NCBI GenBank assembly: GCA_016703425.1
Contig: JADJCA010000002.1
Span: 1,116,001 to 1,180,000 of the forward strand
Origin: Myxococcales bacterium
GTDB taxonomy: Bacteria; Myxococcota_A; Polyangia; Polyangiales; Polyangiaceae
DNA length: 64,000 nucleotides
Direction of reading: 5' to 3'
Shown here: positions 26,054 through 34,353 of the stretch, in pieces
Position numbering within the stretch: position 1 is the stretch's first letter
Layout of the letters: each line of letters begins with the position of its first letter
The notes under the pieces: generated by a model
Databases searched by the model: none
What the model saw: only the letters and a program-made list of their open reading frames with translations
Told to the model about the DNA's origin: nothing
Program-made: the position numbers and the translations under genes

Positions 26054-27151
26054 ATGCAGATCAATCGCGTCACGTTCTTGGCTCTCGCAGCATCGCTCGG
26101 GGCCGTTGCCTGTGGTTCCTCAGCCGTCGACGTGGAGTCCGACGAGGGAGCCATTCAAGCCAGGCAATGCACGAACCCCGGAGACGAGGGTCCTACGCCC
26201 GATAGCCGCCTCGGGTTCTGCACCGACTTCGCCACGAAGGCCGCGGCCATGGGAGAAGACTTCCGCAGCATCGAGAGCGTGTGCCGCGGCTACCTTATGA
26301 ATTTCAAGAGCGCGGCGGCGGACCGTGCCCAGAGCTGCATGAGCAAGCTCCGCAAGGTCGACATCGAGCAGATGGGACCATCCTTCGACTGGACCGGCCT
26401 CTACGAGTGCGGGTACCTCGCGCTCACGGGCACCTGCGAGCTCAGCGACGCGGCGGAGGTTTGCCAAGGCGCCATCACGGACCGCCATCAGCAGATGACG
26501 TGGACCGACATGAGCGAGCCGGAGCTCGTTCAAGAGGAGTGCCGCGCGTTCATCTCGGGCCTCAAGAAGAGCGGCGCCGAGCAGGTCATCACGTGCGTCA
26601 CGCGGGAGAAGTTCCCCGTCTACAGCTGCGTCGAAGGTCTCGAGGGCGATGTCACAGCAAAGAGCGTCTGCGTCGACACGAAGCGGCGTGGCGAAGAGAC
26701 GCGCCTCCACATCGCCGAACGGTGCACGCAGGGCCTCGACGCTGCGGCCCAAGCCGTGTGCCTAAAGTTCGTCAAGGCGACGCGCGTCGCCATCGCGGAG
26801 CGCTTCGTGACCGAGGTCCAACAAGCCGGCGTCGACCAACCGTCGGCGCCGAGTGCGTCGGTCGTTCACAACATCGGCGTTCGCGTCTTGCGGGAAGGGT
26901 GTCGTCTGCCCAGCGAGGTCGACGCCACGTGCGCCGAGGTCGTCAAGAAGTACACGGCGGCGGGCCGAAGCAACGACGGAGGGCGCATTACGCGCGAGTG
27001 CCGGGCGATCTTCCCGGGCCTGCTCAAGTCGGCGCGCGATCGCGTGCTCGCGGGGCGCGTGCCCGCCGACGGCCGCATCAGCTCGGCCATCGTCGCGCTA
27101 CCGACGGCGAGCGGCGCGACGGCGGAAGAATTCCCGGAAACTGCGGAGTGA
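26054..27151 (+). CDS. Lipoprotein with three-fold Cys repeat
   Basis: 365 aa from ATG 26054, chosen over an in-frame GTG at 26045. Signal peptide MQINRVTFLALAASLGAVAC has a lipobox, then an acidic linker. The body repeats a helical unit: CRGYLMNFKSAAADRAQSC (about 76-94), CRAFISGLKKSGAEQVITC (about 161-179) and CRAIFPGLLKSARDRVLAG (about 315-333), the last lacking its second Cys. Other paired Cys lie between units. This suggests a disulfide-stabilised helical repeat protein on the surface or in the periplasm. No known family is recognised. Confidence 0.72.
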   Translation: MQINRVTFLALAASLGAVACGSSAVDVESDEGAIQARQCTNPGDEGPTPDSRLGFCTDFATKAAAMGEDFRSIESVCRGYLMNFKSAAADRAQSCMSKLRKVDIEQMGPSFDWTGLYECGYLALTGTCELSDAAEVCQGAITDRHQQMTWTDMSEPELVQEECRAFISGLKKSGAEQVITCVTREKFPVYSCVEGLEGDVTAKSVCVDTKRRGEETRLHIAERCTQGLDAAAQAVCLKFVKATRVAIAERFVTEVQQAGVDQPSAPSASVVHNIGVRVLREGCRLPSEVDATCAEVVKKYTAAGRSNDGGRITRECRAIFPGLLKSARDRVLAGRVPADGRISSAIVALPTASGATAEEFPETAE

Positions 27152-27215
27152 CGAGGTCAGAGGTGCGCTTCGGCGCGCAGCGAAACCCAGGGTTGCTTCG
27201 CCTCGCGGGGACGCG

Positions 27216-27983
27216 TCACGAGACCCAGCGCGCGAGCACCACGGAGATGTTGTCGGGGCCGCCGTTCTCGTTGGCGCGTTGAATCAGGCGCGACGCGGCG
27301 GTCTTGAGGTCGGGCGCGTTGTTCACGATCTCGAGCATCTCGGGATCGGTGACGGGGCCCGAGAGACCGTCGGAGCAGAGCAGGTAAGTGTCGTCGGCGG
27401 CCGGCTTTTCGAAGCGCGTGTCGACCTTGACCGTGTCCTTCATGCCGAGCGCGCGAACGATGACGTTCTTGTGCGGGAAGTTGGCGATCTCCTCCGGCGT
27501 GAGGCGCTTCATCTTGATGTAGTCGTTGAGCAGCGAGTGATCTTCCGTGAGCTGCTCGATGCCCGTCTGGCGCAGGCGGTAGACGCGCGAGTCACCCACG
27601 TGAGCGACGTACACGCCGTCTTCCACGGCGAACATCGTCACGATGGTCGTGCCCATGCCGCGCTGCTTCGCGTCGCGCTGGGCGCTCTCGTAAATACGAA
27701 GGTTCGCGAGTTTGATGGCGGTGATGAGGCGGTTTTCCTCGTACCCCTTCGACCGGTCCATCTTGTAGGGCCAGGTTCGTTCCGGGTCCGTGGCGGTAGC
27801 TTGGAAGAACTCTCGCATCGAGTCGACGGCCATCTGGCTTGCCACCTCGCCGGAGGCGTGGCCGCCCATCCCGTCGGCGACGATGTAGAGCCCAGCTTCC
27901 TCGAGGATCGAGAAGTTGTCCTCGTTGTGGTTTCGCTTCATGCCGACGTTGGTCTCGCCGGCGACTTCGATTCGCAGCGCCAC
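27216..27983 (-). CDS. PP2C-type protein Ser/Thr phosphatase (Stp1-like)
   Basis: 255 aa with all bacterial PP2C motifs: VGMKRNHNEDNF (metal-binding Asp), LYIVADGMGGHASGEVAS, TIVTMFAVEDGVYVAHVGDSR, LTEDHSLLNDYI, LLCSDGLSG and NENGGPDNISVVL. It dephosphorylates proteins phosphorylated by Hanks-type kinases in the cytoplasm and is the natural counterpart of the two kinases encoded at 32.3-35.6 kb. There is no membrane segment. It stands alone between a lipoprotein gene (convergent) and a small membrane protein. The C-terminus is complete. Confidence 0.95.
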   Translation of the reverse strand: MALRIEVAGETNVGMKRNHNEDNFSILEEAGLYIVADGMGGHASGEVASQMAVDSMREFFQATATDPERTWPYKMDRSKGYEENRLITAIKLANLRIYESAQRDAKQRGMGTTIVTMFAVEDGVYVAHVGDSRVYRLRQTGIEQLTEDHSLLNDYIKMKRLTPEEIANFPHKNVIVRALGMKDTVKVDTRFEKPAADDTYLLCSDGLSGPVTDPEMLEIVNNAPDLKTAASRLIQRANENGGPDNISVVLARWVS

Positions 27984-28096
27984 GGTGGTCCTTCAGGAAG
28001 CAGTTCGAAAGGCGTTAGGCCCCAGCCAGGCGGCGGACGGGCACGAGACCGGGCGATCGTCGCCGGGATGGACCGACGATGTCAAACGTAGCGCGA

Positions 28097-28351
28097 TCAA
28101 TGACCGTGACCGGCGTGGGGGTCGACGGCGGGACGACCCGGCTTTGCGGTCTGGGCGGGGGCCGGAGCTGTTTGGGCGGGGGCGGCCTGCTCCGGCGCGG
28201 GCTCGGCCTGGGCCGGCTCCGGCGTCGGGTCGGGGGCGCGGCTGCCCCACCAGATGCCAGCCAAAAGAAAGAGGAATGCGCCCAGCGCCGGCAGCCAGAG
28301 CGGCGTCTTCGGCTCTTCCAGGACGTGTGAACCGTGGTCGTGGGACCCCAT
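28097..28351 (-). CDS. Small single-TM protein with His-rich ends
   Basis: 84 aa. It starts MGSHDHGSHVLEEP, has one membrane helix (WLPALGAFLFLLAGIWWG), then a Pro/Ala/Gln-rich tail of 40 residues ending DPHAGHGH. His at both ends could bind metal. The coding potential is good and the composition typical of small Polyangia membrane proteins. Function is unknown. It lies about 100 bp upstream of the phosphatase on the same strand. Confidence 0.6.
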   Translation of the reverse strand: MGSHDHGSHVLEEPKTPLWLPALGAFLFLLAGIWWGSRAPDPTPEPAQAEPAPEQAAPAQTAPAPAQTAKPGRPAVDPHAGHGH

Positions 28352-28518
28352 GGCGACGCATTCACGCTTTGCCGGCCGGTCCTGTCAAGCGTCCTCTGAT
28401 TCCGAGGGAATTCCGTGGCCTCGTCGAGCGCTGAAAGCGGCGGTTCGAACGGAACGGGCCGTGCATACCTCCGCCATTCGCTACCATCCTTCCTCGTCCG
28501 GCTTCGGAGTACCCCCGC

Positions 28519-29709
28519 ATGCGCTTGCCCCTTCGCCCCATACACCTTCGCGCCCCCGTGGCCATGGCCCAGCGGCGACCCCTGTTGTGGCCCTCGGCTA
28601 TTCCCGCTTCGGTGGCGCTCGCGCTCCTCGTCGCCGGTGAAGGCGAGGCCCGCGCCGACATGCCCATCGGCCCCAGTGGCCCGGCACCGGTGGGCGTGGG
28701 GACGGCCCCGCCGTCGCCTGCGCCGGTCGGCGCACAGGCCGCGCCCGCAAGCGCCGACGAAAGGCCCGCCGTTCGGCGCGGCCTCATCGCCGTCGAACAA
28801 GGCGGACGCGTCGCCGGTGTCGGCATCGTGCTGGGCTCCGACGGTCGCATCCTCACGTCGCTGTCGGCGCTGAGCGGCGACGACGTCACAGTGAAGCTGC
28901 CCGACGGTCGCAGCGTGAAGGCGCGCGTTGGCCACAAAGACAAGGCGTCGGACCTCGCGCTTTTGTTCCTCGTGACCGGCAAGTGGACCGAAGGCCTCCG
29001 CGCCAGCGAGGTGGACCCGAGCACCGTGCCCTTGCGGGGCGTCGTAACGACCCAGAGCGGCAAGGCCACGACGATGCCGGTTACCTTGCGCGGCCGCATC
29101 GACGCCAAATCGAAAGACGGACAAGACGGCGTGGTGGGCGCGCTCGACATCGAGCTCCCGAAAGGCGCCGCGCCGCTCGCGGGGGGACCGCTCTTGGACG
29201 ATCAAGGCAACGTCCTCGGGCTGTTCGTCCGCGCGTGCCGGCCCATGAGCGCGCTCGCGCCGCGCGATGGCGCTCCGCTCGGCGCCCTGTTCGCCGTCGC
29301 CCCCGTCGACGCAGGCGGCGGCGCGGCCCGCAACGCGAAATGCGCCCCCACGTGGGTCGGTGCGCCGGTGAGCTGGATTCGTGCGTTCCTCTCGAAGACA
29401 CCACGAGAGGCGGTGGCCCCTTCGCCTTGGCTCGGCATCGCCGGCGAGACAGGGACGTCGGGCTCAACGGCTGGCGTGCGCGTACTCGCCATCGCGCCCC
29501 AAAGCCCCGCCGAGAAGGCCGGCCTCAAGAGCAACTCGGAGCGCGCCAAGGCGCCGCTCATTGTCGCCGTCGACGGCGTGCCCGTGGCCACACCCGAGAA
29601 GCTCTCGGAGCTCATCGCGAGCCACGGCATCGGCGACACTGTGAAGCTGCTCGTGCTCGACGCTGAGAAGCTCAAAGACGTCACCGTGACGTTGAAGGCG
29701 GCGCCCTAG
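28519..29709 (+). CDS. HtrA/DegP-like exported protein with PDZ domain, catalytic residues missing
   Basis: 396 aa. An N-terminal signal (hydrophobic PSAIPASVALALLVAGEGEARA) is followed by a Pro/Ala linker. The trypsin-like domain runs from about residue 92 (GLIAVEQGGRVAGVGIVLGSDGRILT). At the usual histidine position (ILTNAHV in active members) it reads ILTSLSALSGD. The Asp is kept in DKASDLALL. The GNSGGPL serine motif reads PLAGGPLLDDQGNVLGLF, so Ser is Ala. A PDZ domain follows (WLGIAGETG, AGVRVLAIAPQSPAEKAGLK, LIVAVDGVPVATPEKL). It is probably a protease-fold chaperone or sensor rather than an enzyme. It is convergent with the membrane protein downstream across a terminator. Confidence 0.85.
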   Translation: MRLPLRPIHLRAPVAMAQRRPLLWPSAIPASVALALLVAGEGEARADMPIGPSGPAPVGVGTAPPSPAPVGAQAAPASADERPAVRRGLIAVEQGGRVAGVGIVLGSDGRILTSLSALSGDDVTVKLPDGRSVKARVGHKDKASDLALLFLVTGKWTEGLRASEVDPSTVPLRGVVTTQSGKATTMPVTLRGRIDAKSKDGQDGVVGALDIELPKGAAPLAGGPLLDDQGNVLGLFVRACRPMSALAPRDGAPLGALFAVAPVDAGGGAARNAKCAPTWVGAPVSWIRAFLSKTPREAVAPSPWLGIAGETGTSGSTAGVRVLAIAPQSPAEKAGLKSNSERAKAPLIVAVDGVPVATPEKLSELIASHGIGDTVKLLVLDAEKLKDVTVTLKAAP

Positions 29710-29742
29710 ACCTCGCCCTGAGATCGATCCATGCAGAATGCA

Positions 29743-29773
29743 AAGGCCCACCGGACATCGTCCAGTGGGCCTT
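29743..29773. terminator. Bidirectional terminator between convergent genes
   Basis: AAGGCCCAC (29743-29751) and GTGGGCCTT (29765-29773) form a nine-base-pair GC-rich stem around a 13-base loop. It sits between the stops at 29709 (+) and 29796 (-). The stem ends in A-rich and T-rich bases on opposite sides, so it can serve both strands. Confidence 0.7.
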
Positions 29774-29795
29774 CGCGTTACGGAGCTCGCACTAA

Positions 29796-31171
29796 CTAAC
29801 GGGGGCCGTAGCCGCCGCCTCCGCCACCACCTTGCGGGTTGTAGCCGCCGCCGCCGGGCGGCATTCCGCCGGGCGGATAACCACCGCCAGGAGGTGCGCC
29901 GCCGGGGGACCGTAGCCGCCACCGGGGGGTGCGCCGCCGGGAGGAGGACCGTAGCCACCACCGGGAGGTGCGCCGCCGGGGGGACCGTAGCCGCCGCCAG
30001 GAGGTGCGCCGCCGGGAGGACCGTAGCCGCCGCCAGGAGGTGCGCCGCCGGGGGGACCGTAGCCACCACCGGGAGGTGCGCCGCCGGGAGGACCGTAGCC
30101 GCCGCCAGGAGGTGCGCCGCCGGGAGGACCGTAGCCGCCGCCAGGAGGTGCGCCGCCGGGGGGACCGTAGCCACCACCGGGCGGTGCGCCGCCGGGGGGA
30201 CCGTAGCCGCCGCCGGGAGGTGCGCCGCCGGGGGGACCGTAGCCGCCGCCGGGAGGTGCGCCGCCGGGGGGACCGTAGCCGCCGCCGGGAGGTGCGCCAC
30301 CGGGAGGACCGTAACCGCCGCCGGGCGGCATCCCGCCACCGGGCGGACCGTAACCGGCGGGCGGCGGACCGCCGTAACCGCCAGCCGCCGGCGGAGCGCC
30401 GTAGCCACCCGGCGGGCCATAGCCACCGGGGAGTGCACCCGCGGGCGCGAAGCCGCCGGGCGCCATGCCGCCGGTGCTCTGGCCTGAGATGCGGAGGTAG
30501 ATGAGCGCGAAGGCCACGCCCGTCACGAGCTGCACGACGATGCCAGGGACGTAGCAAAGGATCGTGCCGAGCAACTGCAGGACCCACGTGACGAGGAAGA
30601 ACAGGAAGAAGCGGCCCTTGAAGCCGTTCATGGCCTCCCATGCGCGCTTGAGGGCGTCGATGGGACCGGCGCCGTCAGCGACGAAGAACATCGCCGGCCA
30701 CAGGCCGCAGAGCAGAATGATGCCGGGAACGATGAGCAGCATCGCGCCGATCATGTACGCGACCGTCAACAAGAAGCCGGCCACGAACATCGGGACGACG
30801 AGGCTGCCGCCCGAGAAGAGAACCCCGACGGTGGGGACCTCACCGCGCGCCACGGCGAGGTTGATCTTGACCATGCCGGGCATCAAGAAGAGCACGACGC
30901 CCAGGGTGATGAGGCCGCCGATGCCCGAGATGATGGCGCCCACGGTGTCGCCGACGGCGGTGCCGATAAAGACGATGATGTATGGCACGAGCACGACGCC
31001 GACGAAGGCGAGGATCGAGAGGACGAGCGGTGCCCAAGCGCCCTTGAAGCGCTCCCAGGCGGTCTGCAAGATCTCGCCGATCTCCCAATCCTGGGGAGGG
31101 CCACCGGCACCGCCGGGCGCCGGCATCGGCGCGGGGGGCGCCTGCGGCGGCGCGTAGGGATTAATGTTCAC
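29796..31171 (-). CDS. Multi-pass membrane protein with Gly-Pro-Tyr repeat tail, one frameshift in the repeat
   Basis: The GTG at 31171 with GGAG upstream starts VNINPYAPPQAPPAPMPAP. A domain with about five membrane helices follows (PLVLSILAFVGVVLVPYIIV, AIISGIGGLITLGVVLFLM, MFVAGFLLTVAYMIGAML, FFLFFLVTWVLQLLGTIL), resembling DUF975-type or glycerophosphoryl-diesterase-membrane-like proteins. The tail is about 12 copies of GGAPPGGGYGPP. In the last copies the G-run at 29904-29908 has five instead of six bases, which shifts the frame. Restoring it gives a natural ending, GGGYNPQGGGGGGGYGPR, with a stop at 29796. The low-complexity tail is probably cytoplasmic and disordered. Divergent from gluQ. 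Confidence 0.8.
29889..30303 (-). repeat. 36-bp coding minisatellite (GGAPPGGGYGPP)
   Basis: About 12 tandem 36-bp units inside the membrane-protein gene, differing only at silent positions (for example GGGGGG versus GGAGG in the Gly-Gly codons). One unit carries an extra Pro codon near 29937. Such arrays change length by slippage and are hard to assemble, so copy number should be taken as approximate. Confidence 0.85.
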
Positions 31172-31253
31172 GTTCGAGCTCCGGGCGTAGAGGTGGACTG
31201 GTTCGGCGGTTGCTGCGGGCGCGAGAGTATCCCAACGCGGCGGTCCCGTTCCA

Positions 31254-31278
31254 CGATCTTGCGTCCCGCGATCTTGCG
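31254..31278. repeat. 15-bp-period direct repeat in divergent promoter
   Basis: CGATCTTGCG occurs at 31254-31263 and 31269-31278, with GTCCC between the copies. It lies in the 170-bp region between the divergent starts at 31171 and 31342. It could be a regulator site; two copies are weak evidence. Confidence 0.3.
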
Positions 31279-31341
31279 GCGGGCGCCGCGTCGCTGCACA
31301 TTCGCGAGCGATGGGGCGCGGGTGATGCGACAGTGCCAAGC

Positions 31342-32298
31342 ATGAGCGAGGTGGCGACGCGGTTCGCCCCTTCACCGACGGGCGATCTCCACCTCGGCGG
31401 CGCGCTGTGCGCGGTCATGTCGTTTGCGGCGGCGCGGCGCCAAGGCGGCCGCTTCGTCGTGCGGATGGAAGACCTCGATCCCCCGCGCGTGGTGCCGGGC
31501 GCAGCGTTGCGCATTCTTCAAGACCTCCAATGGCTCGGCCTCGACTGGGACGAGGGCCCCGCCGCGAGCGCGGGCGAAGCGGAACGAGGTCCTCACGGGC
31601 CCTACGTTCAGTCGCTCCGCTCCTCGCACTACGAAGCCGCCATCGCGGAGCTCACCGAAAAGGGGCTCGTCTATCCTTGCGACTGCTCGCGCGCCGAGAT
31701 CGCGCGCGTCGCCTCAGCGCCACACGCCGGCGAGGAGCTCGTCTACCCGGGCACCTGCCGAGACCGCGACCCGGCGCGTCCCATGAAGCGCGCACCGGCG
31801 CTTCGTGTTCGCGTCCCGCGGCGCACGATCGCCTTCGACGACGCGCTCCGCGGCCATGTTGAGCAAGACCTCGCCGAGATCTCAGACTTCGTGCTCATGC
31901 GCGGCGACGGTGTCTTCGCCTACCAGCTCGCCGTGCTCGTCGACGACGTGGCGATGAAGATCACCGACGTCATTCGCGGCGACGACCTCCTCAGCTCGAC
32001 GCCGCGCCAGCTTTGGCTGGCCGAAGCCCTGGGTCTCGCCCAACGTGCGCCGCGATACATGCATCTTCCCATGGTGACGGACGCCTCGGGTCAGCGGCTC
32101 GAAAAGCGCTCGCGCGGCAGCAGCATCGCGATGCTGCGCGACGCGGGAGTCGCCGCGGAGGAGGTGCTCGGCGCCCTCGCTCACGCGCTCGGCCTGACGG
32201 ATCGGAGCGAGCCCGTGTCGGCGGCGGAGCTGCGACGGCTCACGCCGCAGCGGCCGCCTCACTCCATGCGGGTCCCCAGCGCGTGGGCGACGCGTTGA
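31342..32298 (+). CDS. gluQ: Glutamyl-Q tRNA(Asp) synthetase
   Basis: 318 aa, the length of GluQRS, which lacks the anticodon-binding half of GluRS and attaches glutamate to queuosine in tRNA(Asp). The start MSEVATRFAPSPTGDLHLGG holds the HIGH-type motif. The zinc-binding part has CDCSRAEI and YPGTCRD, and DVIRGDDLLSSTPRQLWL is typical. The KMSKS counterpart is QRLEKRSRG near residue 255. The open frame extends 44 codons upstream but conservation begins at this ATG. It ends four bases before the convergent stop of the kinase at 32302. Confidence 0.93.
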   Translation: MSEVATRFAPSPTGDLHLGGALCAVMSFAAARRQGGRFVVRMEDLDPPRVVPGAALRILQDLQWLGLDWDEGPAASAGEAERGPHGPYVQSLRSSHYEAAIAELTEKGLVYPCDCSRAEIARVASAPHAGEELVYPGTCRDRDPARPMKRAPALRVRVPRRTIAFDDALRGHVEQDLAEISDFVLMRGDGVFAYQLAVLVDDVAMKITDVIRGDDLLSSTPRQLWLAEALGLAQRAPRYMHLPMVTDASGQRLEKRSRGSSIAMLRDAGVAAEEVLGALAHALGLTDRSEPVSAAELRRLTPQRPPHSMRVPSAWATR

Positions 32299-32301
32299 CG
32301 G

Positions 32302-33423
32302 TCAGCGCGTCGCCAAAGAGAGATAGACGCCGCCGCCCACGCCCACGAGCGCCGCGATGATCCAGAGGACGACCCAGAGGGTGTGCCCTTCCTTCGAAGA
32401 CGTCGGCAGCGGCGGCGGTGCCGACGACGCCAGCGGCGCGCCGACCATGGTGATGGAGTGACCGTCGGCGGGACCTTCGAGCGGCGTGAGCGACAGGGGG
32501 CGCACGCCGATGGCGTCGTTGGGATTGGCTGAGGCGTGAACCAACGCGGCGGAGAGCGCTGCCGCGCTCTCGTAGCGGTCGCGAGCCTCCTTCGCCATGG
32601 CCGCGAGGACGACCGTCTCAAGGGCCGGCGTGATGGCGCGCTCGGGGGCGCGCTCGCGTGGCGCCTTGGGCGTCTGCGTGAGCGCCGCCGTGAGCACGTT
32701 GAGCGGCGTTGCGCCGGCGAAAGGAACGGCGCCGGTCAACATCTCGTAGAGGATCACTCCGGCGGCGTAGACGTCGCAGCGACGGTCGAGGTCGTCGCCG
32801 CGCGCCTGCTCGGGCGCCATGTATTCGGGGGTCCCGAAGACCATGTTGTGTTGCGTCAAGGCGGTGGTGCCGGTGCCAGCGCCGGTGATGATCTTCGCCA
32901 TGCCGAAGTCGACGACGGTGACGTGATCATCGGGCGCCACGATGACGTTGTGGGGCTTCAGATCGCGATGAATGACCCCGTGGCGATGCGCCTCGTCGAG
33001 GGCCGCGCAGACTTGAACGGCGAGGCGTAGCGCGCGGTCAATGGGCAAGGGACCTCGCGCGAGAAGCCGGTCAAGGGACTCGCCTTCGAGCTTCGGCAGC
33101 GCCAAGTAGAGGAGCGGGCTCGAGGTCCGTGAAGCTCGGCCGCTGCCTGCCGGATCGGGCATCTCGCCGAACTCGACGATGGGGCAAAGGTGTTGCCCGT
33201 CGAGGCGCCGCAGAATGGCGGCCTCGCGGGCGAAGCGACCGCGCACCTGGGGGTCGGTCAAGAGCTCGCGATGGATGACCTTGAGCGCGAAGCGGGGCCC
33301 GTCGGCTTCGCCGCGACGATGGGCCTCGTAGACGACGCCGGTAGCCCCCTCCCCGAGCTTGCCGACGATCTCGAAGGGCCCATCGGGGCGCTCGCCGCTC
33401 GCTTCGCCTTCATGCCCCTCCAT
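32302..33423 (-). CDS. Tail-anchored Hanks-type Ser/Thr protein kinase
   Basis: 373 aa. The kinase domain is complete: GKLGEGATGVVYEAH (Gly loop), FALKVIH (ATP-binding Lys), GVIHRDLKPHNVIV (catalytic loop), VVDFGMAKI (DFG), GTPEYMAPEQARG and the DVYAAGVILYEMLTG helix. After a Pro/Ser spacer a single C-terminal membrane helix (LWVVLWIIAALVGVGGGVYLS) anchors it with the kinase in the cytoplasm and no sensor domain outside. It is the last gene of the mutM-gpmI-kinase-LysM-kinase run, 18 bp after the LysM gene. The phosphatase at 27216 is a likely antagonist. Confidence 0.94.
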   Translation of the reverse strand: MEGHEGEASGERPDGPFEIVGKLGEGATGVVYEAHRRGEADGPRFALKVIHRELLTDPQVRGRFAREAAILRRLDGQHLCPIVEFGEMPDPAGSGRASRTSSPLLYLALPKLEGESLDRLLARGPLPIDRALRLAVQVCAALDEAHRHGVIHRDLKPHNVIVAPDDHVTVVDFGMAKIITGAGTGTTALTQHNMVFGTPEYMAPEQARGDDLDRRCDVYAAGVILYEMLTGAVPFAGATPLNVLTAALTQTPKAPRERAPERAITPALETVVLAAMAKEARDRYESAAALSAALVHASANPNDAIGVRPLSLTPLEGPADGHSITMVGAPLASSAPPPLPTSSKEGHTLWVVLWIIAALVGVGGGVYLSLATR

Positions 33424-33441
33424 GAGGGCCCGAGTCTACCT

Positions 33442-34353
33442 TCAACGGGCGAGGCACGCGGCGCGAACCTTGGGAGACGTCCGCGCCGCGTCGAGGCGCG
33501 CGTCTTTGTCGAGGCCGCGCCAGCGGGCGCAGGCCCGCGCCGCCGCATCAGGAGCCGCCAAGGCGACGTACGCGACGACCAACGCGCGCTGGAAGGCGGC
33601 CTCCTTCTTGTCGACCAAGAGACCCGAGCCAATGGCCCGGTTGGCTCGCTCGACGACTTCGACGTAGCGACCGCTGCGCAAGAGCGGCTGCATCTCCGCG
33701 GCTTCGAGGTCAAGGCGACGCTGCGCTTCCAAGACGGTACCGTCACCCGAGGCGGCCGCTTCGCGCAGACTCTCCTTGTAGTCGGCCTTGCCGCGCTCGC
33801 TGAGCACCAGCGACGGCAGCGGCACGAGGAGCACGTCGCCGCGTTTCACGGGCTCGTCCTTGCGGCCGTTGTAGGCGGCTAGCTCCCAGGCCCGATTGGC
33901 GTCGCCCCAGAAGCGCTTGGCCAACGTGTCGAGTCGGTCGGCATCGGTGGCGACCACGGCGAGAACGTAGGGAATGACCACCTCGGTCCCGCGCTCCGGC
34001 GCGATCCAGGGCACGGTGCCGTTGGCGCGCGCGAGCACGTCGGAGCGCGTCTCGGCGCCGAGCGCGACCTTCGCGATGGCCGGCCACGTCTCGCCGGCGC
34101 CCACGCGGTGGTAGGTTGGCGCGGGGATTTCGAGGCGCATGCCGGGCACCGGCGCCACGCCACCCTCGGCGTCGAGACCGTTGGCTGCGGCGACGACGCC
34201 TTCAGCTTTGGCGTCGCCGTACGCCCGCGTCGCGATCGACGCGAGCGAGTCGCCGGCTTGCACGACGCGCGGGAAGGCCGCCGCCGGCGTCGCGTTGACC
34301 GACGCCGCGACCCACGCGGCGGTAACCGCGACACGGCTCCTTCGGCCCATCAT
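33442..34353 (-). CDS. LysM-repeat exported protein
   Basis: 303 aa with a signal peptide (about residues 1-26, ending ATPAAA). Three LysM-like units follow: FPRVVQAGDSLASIATRAYG, YHRVGAGETWPAIAKVALGA and a third around ATDADRLDTLAKRFWGDANRAW, the last ending in GDVLLVPLPSLVL. LysM units bind peptidoglycan or chitin. The C-terminal 120 residues are helical and Ala/Arg-rich (LEAQRRLDLEAAEMQPLLRS, AFQRALVVAYVALAAPDA), resembling a TPR-like region. The start ATG overlaps the stop of the upstream kinase (ATGA), so the two are translated together. This hints that the kinase or its partner senses the cell wall. Confidence 0.85.
   Translation of the reverse strand: MMGRRSRVAVTAAWVAASVNATPAAAFPRVVQAGDSLASIATRAYGDAKAEGVVAAANGLDAEGGVAPVPGMRLEIPAPTYHRVGAGETWPAIAKVALGAETRSDVLARANGTVPWIAPERGTEVVIPYVLAVVATDADRLDTLAKRFWGDANRAWELAAYNGRKDEPVKRGDVLLVPLPSLVLSERGKADYKESLREAAASGDGTVLEAQRRLDLEAAEMQPLLRSGRYVEVVERANRAIGSGLLVDKKEAAFQRALVVAYVALAAPDAAARACARWRGLDKDARLDAARTSPKVRAACLAR

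Noticed and set aside
26853..28091. 412-codon plus-strand frame
   Set aside because: Covers the PP2C phosphatase in antisense and part of a lipoprotein; no signal or motif.
29889..30303. Regular repeat array as a CRISPR
   Set aside because: Units are contiguous, without unique spacers, and encode a Gly-Pro-Tyr tail in frame.
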